The notes beneath the pieces are model-generated. The model worked only from the letters and a program-made list of their open reading frames with translations. It had not been told where the DNA came from and searched no databases. From the NCBI GenBank assembly GCA_949752795.1, contig OX457074.1, positions 1 through 64,000 on the forward strand: a stretch of 64,000 bases of DNA, read 5' to 3'. The stretch comes from Hyperoodon ampullatus (Eukaryota > Chordata > Mammalia > Artiodactyla > Ziphiidae). Position numbers and translations under genes: made by a program. Shown piece after piece: positions 37,242 to 49,765 of this stretch; position 1 is the stretch's first letter, and every line of letters starts with the position of its first letter.

Positions 37242-40200
37242 TTCCCTAACCCTAACCCTAGCCCGGAACGGAAACCCACCGGCAGCCCCACACCTTAGCC
37301 TCCGCCGTACCCTCATCCTAATCTGTACGCGGACACTGACCCGCGCGTCCGCACGTGCCCCGACCCTACAACGTGTCCGCACCCTCACCTGTGCCCTCAG
37401 CCTTGCCGTTCCCTAACCCTAACCCTAGCCCTGAACGGAAACCCACCGGAAGCCCCACACCTTAGCCTCCGCCGTACCCTCATCCTAATCCGTACGCGGA
37501 CACTGACCCGCACATCCGCACGTGCCCCGACCCTAGCACGTGTCCGCACCCTGACCTGTGCCCTCAGCCTTGCCGTTCCCTAACCCTAACCCTAGCCCGG
37601 AACGGAAACCCACCGGCAGCCCCACACCTTAGCCCCCGCCGTACCCTCATCCTAATCCGTACGCGTACACTGACCCGCGCGTCCGCACGTGCCCCGACCC
37701 TAGCACGTGTCCGCCCCCTCACCTGTGCCCTCAGCCTTGCCGTTCCCTAACCCTAACCCTAGCCCGGAACGGAAACCCACCGGCAGCCCCACACCTTAGC
37801 CTCCGCCGTACCCTCATCCTAATCCGTACGCGGACACTGACCCGCGCGTCCGCACGTGCCCCGACCCTAGCACGTGTCCGCACCCTCACCTGTGCCCTCA
37901 GCCTTGCCGTTCCCTAACCCTAACCCTAGCCCGGAACGGAAACCCACCGGCAGCCCCACAGCTTAGCCTCCGCCGTACCCTCATCCTAATCCGTACGCGG
38001 ACACTGACCCGCGCGTCCTCACGTGCCCCGACCCTAGCACGTGTCCGCACCCTCACCTGTGCCCTCAGCCTTGCCGTTCCCTAACCCTAACCCTAGCCCG
38101 GAAGGGAAACCCACCGGCAGCCCCACACCTTAGCCTCCGCCGTACCCTCATCCTAATCCGTACGCGGACACTGACCCGCGCGTCCGCACGTGCCCCGACC
38201 CTAGCACGTGTCCGCACCCTCACCTGTGCCCTCAGCCTTGCCGTTCCCTAACCCTAACCCTAGCCCGGAACGGAAACCCACCGGCAGCCCCACACCTTAG
38301 CCTCCGCCGTACCCTCATCCTAATCCGTACGCGGACACTGACCCGCGTGTCCGCACGTGCCCCGACCCTAGCACGTGTCCGCACCCTCACCTGTGCCCTT
38401 AGCCTTGCAATTCCCTAACCCTAACCCTAGCCCGGAACGGAAACCCACCGGCAGCCTCACACCTTAGCCTCCGACGTACCCTGATCCTAATCCGTACGCG
38501 GACACTGACCCGCGCTTCCGCACTTGCCACGACCCTAGCACGTGTCCGCACCCTCACCTGTGCCCTCAGCCTTGCCGTTCCCTAACCCTAACCCTAGCCC
38601 GGAACGGAAACCCACCGGCAGCCCCACACCTTAGCCTCCGCCGTACCCTCATCCTAATCCGTACGCGGACACTGACCCGCGCGTCCTCACGTGCCCCGAC
38701 CCTAGCACGTGTCCGCACCCTCACCTGTGCCCTCAGCCTTGCCGTTCCCTAACCCTAACCCTAGCCCGGAAGGGAAACCCACCGGCAGCCCCACACCTTA
38801 GCCTCCGCCGTACCCTCATCCTAATCCGTACGCGGACACTGACCCGCGCGTCCGCACGTGCCCCGACCCTAGCACGTGTCCGCACCCTCACCTGTGCCCT
38901 CAGCCTTGCCGTTCCCTAACCCTAACCCTAGCCCGGAACGGAAACCCACCGGCAGCCCCACACCTTAGCCTCCGCCGTACCCTCATCCTAATCCGTACGC
39001 GGACACTGACCCGCGTGTCCGCACGTGCCCCGACCCTAGCACGTTTCCGCACCCTCACCTGTGCCCTTAGCCTTGCAATTCCCTAACCCTAACCCTAGCC
39101 CGGAACGGAAACCCACCGGCAGCCTCACACCTTAGCCTCCGACGTACCCTGATCCTAATCCGTACGCGGACACTGACCCGCGCGTCCGCACGTGCCCCGA
39201 CACTAGCACGTGTCCGCACCCTCACCTGTGCCCTCAGCCTTGCCGTTCCCTAACCCTAACCCTAGCCCGGAACGGAAACCCACCAGCAGCCCCACACCTT
39301 AGCCTCCGCCGTACCCTCATCCTAATCCGTACGCGGACACTGACCCGCGAGTCCGCACGTGCCCCGAACCTAGCACGTGACCGCACCCTCACCTGTGCCC
39401 TCAGCCTTGTCGTTCCCTAACCCTAACCCTAGCCCGGAACGGAAACCCACCGGCAGCCCCACACCTTAGCCTCCGCCGTACCCTCATCCTAATCCGTACG
39501 CGGACACTGACCCGCGCGTCCGCACGTGCCCCGACCCTAGCACGTGTCCCCACCCTCACCTGTGCCCTCAGCCTTGCCGTTCCCTAACCCTAACCCTAGC
39601 CCGGAACGGAAACCCACCGGCAGCCCCACACCTTAGCCTCCGCCGTACCCTCATCCTAATCCGTACGCGGACACTGACCCGCGCGTCCGCACGTGCCCCG
39701 ACCCTAGCACGTGTCCGCACCCTCACCTGTGCCCTCAGCCTTGCCGTTCCCTAACCCTAAACCTAGCCCGGATGGGAAACCCACCGGCAGCCCCACACCT
39801 TAGCCTCCGCCATACCCTCATCCTAATCCGTACGCGGACACTGACCCACGCGTCCGCACGTGCCCCGACCCTAGCACATGTCCACACCCTCACCTGTGCC
39901 CTCAGCCTTGCCGTTCCCTAACCCTAACCCTAGCCCGGAACGGAAACCCACGGGCAGCCCCACACCTTAGCCTCCGCCGTACCCTCATCCTAATCCGTAC
40001 GCGGACACTGACCCGCGCGTCCGCACGTGCCCCGACCCTAGCACGTGTCCGCACCCTCACCTGTGCCCTCAGCCTTGCAATTCCCTAACCCTAACCCTAG
40101 CCCGGAACGGAAACACACCGGCAGCCTCACACCTTAGCCTCCGACGTACCCTGATCCTAATCCGTACGCGGACACTGACCCGCGCTTCCGCACGTGCCCC

Positions 40201-40581
40201 GACCCTAGCACGTGTCCGCACCCTCACCTGTGCCCTCAGCCTTGCTGTTCCCTAACCCTAACCCTAGCCCGGAACGGAAACCCACCGGCAGCCCCACACG
40301 TTAGCCTCCGCCGTACCCTCATCCTAATCCGTACGCGGACACTGACCCGCGCGTCCGCACGTGCCCCGACCCTAGCACGTGTCCGCACCCTCACCTGTGC
40401 CCTCAGCCTTGCCGTTCCCTAACCCTAACCCTAGCCCGGAACGGAAACCCACCGGCAGACCCACACCTTAGCCTCCGCCGTACCTTCAACCTAATCCATA
40501 CGCGGACACTGACCCGCGCGTCCGCACGTGCCCCGACCCTAGCACGTGTCCGCACCCTCACCTGTGCCCTCAGCCTTGCCG
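37242..40581 (+). repeat. 20-unit HOR copy (3340 bp), tandem partner of 33735-37241
   Basis: Marker positions follow the upstream copy at 3507 bp on the left (TCTGTA 37322, CCGCCCCCTC 37711) and 3340 bp on the right (CACTTGCCACG 38521, CACCAGCAG 39281, CACGCG 39847). The change of lag marks the single missing unit. The shared order ends at 40581, after the CCATACG unit. Confidence 0.86.
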
Positions 40582-43500
40582 TTCCCTAACCCTAACCCTA
40601 GCCCGGAACGGAAACCCACCGGCAGACCCACACCTTAGCCTCCGCCGTACCCTCATCCTCATCCGTACGCGGACACTGACCCGCGTGTCCGCACGTGCCC
40701 CGACCCTAGCACGTGTCCGCACCCTCACCTGTGCCCTCAGCCTTGCCGTTCCCTAACCCTAACCCTAGCCCGGAACGGAAACCCACCGGCAGCCCCACAC
40801 CTTACCCTCCGCCGTACCCTCATCCTCATCCGTACGCGGACACTGACCCGCGCGTCCGCACGTGCCCCGACCCTAGCACGTGTCCGCACCCTCACCTGTG
40901 CCCTCAGCCTTGCCGTTCCCTAACCCTAACCCTAGCCCGGAACGGAAACCCACCGGCAGCCCCACACCTTAACCTCCGCCGTACCCTCATCCTCATCCGT
41001 ACGCGGACACTGACCCGCACGTACGCACGTGCCCCGACCCTAGCACGTGTCCGCACCCTCACCTGTGCCCTCAGCCTTGCCGTTCCCTAACCCTAACCCT
41101 AGCCCGGATTGGAAACCCACCGGCAGCCCCACACCTTAGCCTCCGCCGTACCCTCATCCTAATCCGTACGCGGACAATGACCCGCGCGTCCGCACGTGCC
41201 CCGACCCTAGCACGTGTCCGCACCCTCACCTGTGCCCTCAGCCTTGCCGTTCCCTAACCCTAACCCTAGCCCGGAAGGGAAACCCACCGGCAGCCCCACA
41301 CCTTAGCCTCCGCCGTACCCTCATCCTAATCCGTACGCGGACACTGACCCGCGCGTCCGCACGTGCCCCGACCCTAGCACGTGTCCGCACCCTCACCTGT
41401 GCCCTCAGCCTTGCCGTTCCCTAACCCTAACCCTAGCCCGGAAGGGAAACCCACCGGCAGCCCCACACATTAGCCTCCGCCGTACCCTCATCCTAATCCG
41501 TACGCGGACACTGACCCGCGCTTCCGCACGTGCCCCGACCCTAGCACGTGTCCGCACCCTCACCTGTGCCCTCAGCCTTGCCGTTCCCTAACCCTAACCC
41601 TAGCCCGGAACGGAAACCCACCGGCAGCCCCACACCTTAGCCTCCACCGTACCCTCATCCTAATCCGTACGCGGACACTGACCCGCGCGTCCGCACGTGC
41701 CCCGACCCTAGCACGTGTCCGCACCCTCACCTGTGCCCTCAGCCTTGCCGTTCCCTAACCCTAACCCTAGCCCGGACGGGAAACCCACCGGCAGCCCCAC
41801 ACCTTAGCCTCCGCCGTACCCTCATCCTAATCCGTACGCGGACACTGACCCGCGCGTCCGCACGTGCCCCGACCCTAGCACGTGTCCGCACCCTCACCTG
41901 TGCCCTCAGCCTTGCCGTTCCCTAACCCTAACCCTAGCCCGGAACGGAAACCCACCGGCAGCCCCACACCTTAGCCTCCGCCGTACCCTCATCCTAATCC
42001 GTACGCGGACACTGACCCGCGCGTCCGCACGTGCCCCGACCCTAGCACGTGTCCGCACCCTCACCTGTGCACTCAGCCTTGCCGTTCCCTAACCCTAACC
42101 CTAGCCCGGAAGGGAAACCCACCGGCAGCCCCACACCTTAGCCTCCGCCGTACCCTCATCCTAATCCGTACGCGGACACTGACCCGCGTGTCCGCACGTG
42201 CCCCGACCCTAGCACGTGTCCGCACCCTCACCTGTGCCCTCAGCCTTGCCGTTCCCTAACCCTAACCCTAGCCCGGAACGGAAACCCACCGGCAGCCCCA
42301 CACCTTAGCCTCCGCCGTACCCTCATCTTAATCCGTACGCGGACACTGACCCGCGCGTCCGCACGTGCCCCGACCCTAGCACGTGTCCGCACCCTCACCT
42401 GTTCCCTCAGCCTTGCCGTTCCCTAACCCTAACCCTAGCCCGGAACGGAAACCCACCGGCAGCCCCACACCTTAGCCTCCGCCGTACCCTCATCCTAATC
42501 CGTACGCGGACACTGACCCGCGCGTCCGCACGTGCCCCGACCCTAGCACGTGTCCGCAACCTCACCTGTGCCCTCAGCCTTGCCGTTCCCTAACCCTAAC
42601 CCTAGCCCGGAACGGAAACCCACCGGCAGCCCCACACCTTAGCCTCCGCCGTACCCTCATCCTAATCCGTACGCGGACACTGACCCGCGAGTCTGCACAT
42701 GCCCCGAATCTAGCACGTGTCCGCACCCTCACCTGTGCCCTCAGCCTTGTCGTTCCCTAACCCTAACCCTAGCCCGGAACGGAAACCCACCGGCAGCCCC
42801 ACACCTTAGCCTCCGCCGTACCCTCATCCTAATCCGTACGCGGACACTGACCCGCGCGTCCGCACATGCCCCGACCCTAGCACGTGTCCGCACCCTCACC
42901 TGTGCCCTCAGCCTTGCCGTTCCCTAACCCTAACCCTAGCCCGGAAGGGAAACCCACCGGCAGCCCCACACCTTAGCCTCCGCCGTACCCTCATCCTAAT
43001 CCGTACGCGGACACTGACCCGCGCGTCCGCACGTGCCCCGACCCTAGCACGTGTCCCCACCCTCACCTGTGCCCTCAGCCTTGCCGTTCCCTAACCCTAA
43101 CCCTAGCCCAGAACGGAAACCCACCGGCAGCCCCATACCTTAGCCTCCACCGTACCCTCATCCTAATCCGTACGCGGACACTGACCCGCGCGTCCGCACA
43201 TGCCCCGACCCTAGCAAGTGTCCGCACCCTCACCTGTGCCCTCAGCCTTGCCGTTCCCTAACCCTAACCCTAGCCCGGAACGGAAACCCACCGGCAGCCC
43301 CACACCTTAGCCTCCGCCATACCCTCATCCTAATCCGTACGCGGACACTGACCCGCGCGTCCGCACGTGCCCCGATCCTAGCACGTGTCCGCACCCTCAC
43401 CTGTGCCCTCAGCCTTGCCGTTCCCTAACCCTAAACCTAGCCCGGACGGGAAACCCACCGGCAGCCCCACACCTTAGCCTCCGCCGTACCCTCATCCTAA

Positions 43501-44255
43501 TCCGTACGCGGACACTGACCCACGCGTCCGCACGTGCCCCGACACTAGCACATGTCCACACCCTCACCTGTGCCCTCAGCCTTGCCGTTCCCTAACCCTA
43601 ACCCTAGCCCGGAACGGAAACCCACGGGCAGCCCCACACCTTAGCCTCCGCCGTACCCTCATCCTAATCCGTACGCGGACACTGACCCGCGCGTCCGCAC
43701 GTGCCCCGACCCTAGCACGTGTCCGCACCCTCACCTGTGCCCTCAGCCTTGCAATTCCCTAACCCTAACCCTAGCCCGGAACGGAAACCCACCGGCAGCC
43801 TCACACCTTAGCCTCCGACGTACCCTGATCCTAATCCGTACGCGGACACTGACCCGCGCTTCCGCACGTGCCCCGACCCTAGCACGTGTCCGCACCCTCA
43901 CCTGTGCCCTCAGCCTTGCCGTTCCCTAACCCTAACCCTAGCCCGGAACGGAAACCCACCGGCAGCCCCACACCTTAGCCTCCGCCGTACCCTCATCCTA
44001 ATCCGTACGCGGACACTGACCCGCGCGTCCGCACGTGCCCCGACCCTAGCACGTGTCCGCACCCTCACCTGTGCCCTCAGCCTTGCCGTTCCCTAACCCT
44101 AACCCTAGCCCGGAAGGGAAACCCACCGGCAGCCCCACACCTTAGCCTCCGCCGTACCTTCATCCTAATCCATACGCGGACACTGACCCGCGCGTCCGCA
44201 CGTGCCCCGACCCTAGCACGTGTCCGCACCCTCACCTGTGCCCTCAGCCTTGCCG
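40582..44255 (+). repeat. 22-unit HOR copy (3674 bp)
   Basis: Starts with the GCAGACCC/CATCCTCATCC unit, then TTACCC, TTAACC/GCACGTACGC, GATTGG/GACAATG (41107), GGAAGGG, GCGCTTCC, GTGCACTC, CATCTTAATCC (42327), GCAACCTCACC (42557), GCGAGTCTGC, and ends with CACGCG (43521), GCAATTCC and CCATACG. The left part matches 2506-4175 and 16033-17869; the right part (43254-44255) matches 39580-40581 at a lag of 22 units. Confidence 0.82.
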
Positions 44256-45758
44256 TTCCCTAACCCTAACCCTAGCCCGGAACGGAAACCCACCGGCAGA
44301 CCCACACCTTAGCCTCCGCCGTACCCTCATCCTCATCCGTACGCGGACACTGACCCGCGCGTCCGCACGTGCCCCGACCCTAGCACGTGTCCGCACCCTC
44401 ACCTGTGCCCTCAGCCTTGCCGTTCCCTAACCCTAACCCTAGCCCGGAACGGAAACCCACCGGCAGCCCCACACCTTACCCTCCGCCGTACCCTCATCCT
44501 CATCTGTACGCGGACACTGACCCGCACGTACGCACGTGCCCCGACCCTAGCACGTGTCCGCACCCTCACCTGTGCCCTCAGCCTTGCCGTTCCCTAACCC
44601 TAACCCTAGCCCGGATTGGAAACCCACCGGCAGCCCCACACCTTAGCCTCCGCCGTACCCTCATCCTAATCCGTACGCGGACAATGACCCGCGCGTCCGC
44701 ACGTGCCCCGACCCTAGCACGTGTCCGCACCCTCACCTGTGCCCTCAGCCTTGCCGTTCCCTAACCCTAACCCTAGCCCGGAACGGAAACCCACCGGCAG
44801 CCCCACACCTTAGCCTCCGCCGTACCCTCATCCTAATCCGTACGCGGACACTGACCCGCGCGTCCGCACGTGCCCCGACCCTAGCACGTATCTGCACCCT
44901 CCCCTGTGCCCTCAGCCTTGCCGTTCCCTAACCCTAACCCTAGCCCGGAAGGGAAACCCACCGGCAGCCCCACACCTTAGCCTCCGCCGTACCCTCATCC
45001 TAATCCGTACGCGGACACTGACCCGCGCTTCCGCACGTGCCCCGACCCTAGCACGTGTCCGCACCCTCACCTGTGCCCTCAGCCTTGCCGTTCCCTAACC
45101 CTAACCCTAGCCCGGAACGGAAACCCACCGGCAGCCCCACACCTTAGCCTCCGCCGTACCCTCATCCTAATCCGTACGCGGACACTGACCCGCGCGTCCG
45201 CACGTGCCCCGACCCTAGCACGTGTCCGCACCCTCACCTGTGCCCTCAGCCTTGCCGTTCCCTAACCCTAACCCTAGCCCGGAACGGAAACCCACCGGCA
45301 GCCCCACACCTTAGCCTCCGCCGTACCCTCATCTTAATCCGTACGCGGACACTGACCCGCGCGTCCGCACGTGCCCCGACCCTAGCACGTGTCCGCACCC
45401 TCACCTGTTCCCTCAGCCTTGCCGTTCCCTAACCCTAACCCTAGCCCGGAACGGAAACCCACCGGCAGCCCCACACCTTAGCCTCCGCCATACCCTCATC
45501 CTAATCCGTACGCGGACACTGACCCGTGCGTTCGCACGTGCCCCGACCCTAGCACGTGTCCGCAACCTCACCTGTGCCCTCAGCCTTGCCGTTCCCTAAC
45601 CCTAACCCTAGCCCGGAACGGAAACCCACCGGCAGCCCCACACCTTAGCCTCCGCCGTACCTTCATCCTAATCCGTACGCGGACACTGACCCGCGAGTCT
45701 GCACGTGCCCCGAACCTAGCACGTGTCCGCACCCTCACCTGTGCCCTCAGCCTTGCCG
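44256..45758 (+). repeat. Shortened copy of the 40582-42752 HOR segment
   Basis: The GCAGACCC unit recurs 22 units after 40582, the GATTGG unit (44614) only 21 units after 41107, and the CATCTTAATCC (45333), GCAACCTCACC (45563) and GCGAGTCTGC units only 18 units after their partners. One unit, then three more, were therefore lost relative to the upstream copy. Confidence 0.82.
44423..44589 (+). repeat. Hybrid satellite unit (one unit skipped)
   Basis: TTACCC on the left, as in the unit at 40749, is joined to GCACGTACGC on the right, as in the next unit at 40916. The lag to the upstream copy changes from 22 to 21 units at this unit. Confidence 0.78.
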
Positions 45759-46927
45759 TTCCCTAACCCTAACCCTAGCCCGGAAGGGAAACCCACCGGC
45801 AGCCCCACACCTTAGCCTCCGCCGTACCCTCATCCTAATCCGTACGCGGACACTGACCCGCGTGTCCGCACGTGCCCCGACCCTAGCACGTGTCCGCACC
45901 CTCACCTGTGCCCTCAGCCTTGCCGTTCCCTAACCCTAACCCTAGCCCGGAACGGAAACCCACCGGCAGCCCCACACCTTAGCCTCCGCCGTACCCTCAT
46001 CCTAATCCGTACGCGGACACTGACCCGCGCGTCCGCACGTGCCCCGACCCTAGCACGTGTCCGCACCCTCACCTGTGCCCTCAGCCTTGCCGTTCCCTAA
46101 CCCTAACCCTAGCCCGGAACGGAAACCCACCGGCAGCCCCACACCTTAGCCTCCGCCGTACCCTCATCCTAATCCGTACGTGGACACTGACCCGCGCGTC
46201 CGCACGTGCCCCGACCCTAGCACGTGTCCGCGCCCTCACCTGTGCCCTCAGCCTTGCCGTTCCCTAACCCTAACCCTAGCCCGGAACAGAAACCCACCGG
46301 CAGCCCCACACCTTAGCCTCCGCCGTACCCTCATCCTAATCCGTACGCGGACACTGACCCGCGCGTCCGCACGTGCCCCGACCCTAGCACGTGTCCGCAC
46401 CCTCACCTGTGCCCTCAGCTTTGCCGTTCCCTAACCCTAACCCTAGCCCGGAACGGAAACCCACCGGCAGCCCCACACCTTAGCCTCCGCCGTACCCTCA
46501 TCCTAATCCGTACGCGGACACTGACCCGCGCGTCCGCACGTGCCACGACCCTAGCACGTGTCCGCACCCTCACCCGTGCCCTCAGCCTTGCCGTTCCCTA
46601 ACCCTAACCCTAGCCCGGAACGGAAACCCACCGGCAGCCCCACACCTTAGCCTCCGCCGTACCTTCATCCTAATCCGTACGCGGACACTGACCCGCGCGT
46701 CCGCACGTGCCCCGACCCTAGCACGTGTCCGCACCCTCACCTGTGCCCTCAGCCTTGCCGTTCCCTAACCCTAACCCTAGCCCGGAAGGGAAACCCACCG
46801 GCAGCCCCACACCTTAGCCTCCGCCGTACCCTCATCCTAATCCGTACGCGGACACTGACCCGCGTGTCCGCATGTGCCCCGACCCTAGCACGTGTCCGCA
46901 CCCTCACCTGTGCCCTCAGCCTTGCCG
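45759..46927 (+). repeat. Seven satellite units without a clear partner
   Basis: Scattered variants (GTACGTGG near 46178, CCGCGCCC near 46229, GGAACAGAA near 46284, CACCCGTGCC near 46572) with no ordered match that I could find. Satellite only. Confidence 0.6.
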
Positions 46928-48096
46928 TTCCCTAACCCTAATCCTAGCCCGGAACGGAAACCCACCGGCAGCCCCACACCTTAGACTCCGCCGTACCCTC
47001 ATCCTAATCCGTACGCGGACACTGACCCACGCGTCCGCACGTGCCCCGACCCTAGCACGTGTCCGCACCCTCACCTGTGCCCTCAGCCTTGCCGTTCCCT
47101 AACCCTAACCCTAGCCCGGAACGGAAACCCACCGGCAGCCCCACACCTTAGCCTCCGCCGTACCCTCATCCTAATCCGTACGCGGACACTGACCCGCGCG
47201 TCCGCACGTGCCCCGACCCTAGCACGTGTCCGCACCCTCACCTGTGCCCTCAGCCTTGCCGTTCCCTAACCCTAACCCTAGCCCGGAACGGAAACCCACC
47301 GGCAGCCCCACACCTTAGCCTCCGCCGTACCCTCATCCTAATCCGTACGCGGACACTGACCCGCGAGTCCGCACGTGCCCCGAACCTAGCACGTGTCCGC
47401 ACCCTCACCTGTGCCCTCAGCCTTGTCGTTCCCTAACCCTAACCCTAGCCCGGAACGGAAACCCACCGGCAGCCCCACACCTTAGCCTCCGCCGTACCCT
47501 CATCCTAATCCGTACGCGGACACTGACCCGCGCGTCCGCACGTGCCCCGACCCTAGCACGTGTCCCCACCCTCACCTGTGCCCTCAGCCTTGCCGTTCCC
47601 TAACCCTAACCCTAGCCCGGAACGGAAACCCACCGGCAGCCCCACACCTTAGCCTCCACCGTACCCTCATCCTAATCCGTACGCGGTCACTGACCCGCGC
47701 GTCCGCACGTGCCCCGACCCTAGCACGTGTCCGCACCCTCACCTGTGCCCTCAGCCTTGCCGTTCCCTAACCCTAACCCTAGCCCGGAACGGAAACCCAC
47801 CGGCAGCCCCACACCTTAGCCTCCGCCGTACCCTCATCCTAATCCGTACGCGGACACTGACCCACGCGTCCGCACGTGCCCCGACCCTAGCACGTGTCCG
47901 CACCCTCACCTGTGCCCTCAGCCTTGCCGTTCCCTAACCCTAAACCTAGCCCGGACGGGAAACCCACCGGCAGCCCCACACCTTAGCCTCCGCCGTACGC
48001 TCATCCTAATCCGTACGCGGACACTGACCCGCGCGTCCGCACGTGCCCCGACCCTAGCACGTGTCCGCACCCTCACCTGTGCCCTCAGCCTTGCCG

Positions 48097-48931
48097 TTCC
48101 CTAACCCTAACCCTAGCCCGGAACGGAAACCCACCGGCAGCCCCACACCTTAGCCTCTGCCGTACCCTCATCCTAATCCGTACGCGGACACTGACCCGCG
48201 CGTCCGCACATACCCCGACCCTAGCACGTGTCCGCACCCTCACCTGTGCCCTCAGCCTTGCCGTTCCCTAACCCTAAACCTAGCCCGGAAGGGAAACCCA
48301 CCGGCAGCCCCACACCTTAGCCTCCGCCGTACCCTCATCCTAATCCGTACGCGGACACTGACCCGCGCGTCCGCACGTGCCCCGACCCTAGCACGTGTCC
48401 GCACCCTCACCTGTGCCCTCAGCCTTGCCGTTCCCTAACCCTAACCCTAGCCCGGAACGGAAACCCACCGGCAGCCCCACACCTTAGCCTCCGCCGTACC
48501 CTCATCCTAATCTGTACGCGGACACTGACCCACGCGTCCGCACGTGCCCCGACCCTAGCACGTGTCCGCACCCTCACCTGTGCCCTCAGCCTTGCCGTTC
48601 CCTAACCCTAACCCTAGCCCGGAACGGAAACCCACCGGCAGCCCCACACCTTAGCCTCCGCCGTACCCTCATCCTAATCCGTACGCGGACACTGACCCGC
48701 GCGTCCGCACGTGCCCCGACCCTAGAACGTGTCCGCACCCTCACCTGTGCCCTCAGCCTTGCCGTTCCCTAACCCTAACCCTAGCCCGGAACGGAAACCC
48801 ACCGGCAGCCCCACACCTTAGCCTCCGCCGTACCCTCATCCTAATCCGTACGCGGACACTGACCCGCGCGTCCGCACGTGCCCCGACCCTAGCACGTGTC
48901 CGCACCCTCACCTGTGCCCTCAGCCTTGCCG
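48097..48931 (+). repeat. Five near-consensus satellite units
   Basis: Mostly consensus units with a few private changes (CACATACCCC near 48208, AATCTGTACG near 48510, CTAGAACG near 48723). No ordered partner seen. Satellite only. Confidence 0.6.
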
Positions 48932-49599
48932 TTCCCTAACCCTAACCCTAGCCCGGAACGGAAACCCACCGGCAGCCCCTCACCTTAGCCTCCGCCGTAC
49001 CCTCATCCTAATCCGTACGCGGACACTGACCCGCGCGTCCGCACGTGCCCCGACCCTAGCACGTGTCCGCACCCTCACCTGTGCCCTCAGCCTTGCCGTT
49101 CCCTAACCCTAACCCTAGCCCGGACGGGAAACCCACCGGCAGCCCCACACCTTAGCCTCCGCCGTACCCTGATCCTAATCCGTACGCAGACACTGACCCG
49201 CGCGTCCGCACGTGCCCCGACCCTAGCACGTGTCCGCACCCTCACCTGTGCCCTCAGCCTTGCCGTTCCCTAACCCTAACCCTAGCCCGGAACGGAAACC
49301 CACCGGCAGCCCCACACCTTAGCCTCCGCCGTACCCTCATCCTAATCCGTACGCGGACACTGACCCGCGCGTCCGCACGTGCCCCGACCCTAGCACGTGT
49401 CCGCACCCTCACCTGTGCCCTTAGCCTTGCAATTCCCTAACCCTAACCCTAGCCCGGAACGGAAACCCACCGGCAGCCTCACACCTTAGCCTCCGACGTA
49501 CCCTGATCCTAATCCGTACGCAGACACTGACCCGCGCTTCCGCACTTGCCCCGACCCTATCACGTGTCCGCACCCTCACCTGTGCCCTCAGCCTTGCCG
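48932..49599 (+). repeat. Leading partial copy of the 19-unit HOR
   Basis: Four units matching 52104-52771 at a lag of 3172 bp: CAGCCCCTCACC (48975 and 52147), GGACGGG with CCCTGATCC and ACGCAGAC, and TTAGCCTTGCAATTCC with CACTTGCC. The match fades to the left of 48932, so the HOR array starts near here. Confidence 0.8.
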
Positions 49600-49765
49600 T
49601 TCCCTAACCCTAACCCTAACCGGAACGGAAACACACCGGCAGCCCCACACCTTAGCCTCCGCCGTACCCTCATCCTAATCCGTACGCGGACACTGACCCG
49701 CGCGTCCGCACGTGCCACAACCCTAGCACGTGTCCGCACCCTCACCTGTGCCCTCAGCCTTGCCG
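49600..49765 (+). repeat. 166-bp unit with one-base deletion in the telomere-like block (HOR copy 1)
   Basis: The junction reads CCCTAACCGGAACGG where consensus reads CCCTAGCCCGGAACGG: one C is lost and G becomes A. This makes a third perfect CCCTAA but removes the fourth CCC tract, so the four-tract quadruplex rule is no longer met. Linked changes are ACACACC and GCCACAACC. It is the first length change from the left end. Confidence 0.88.
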
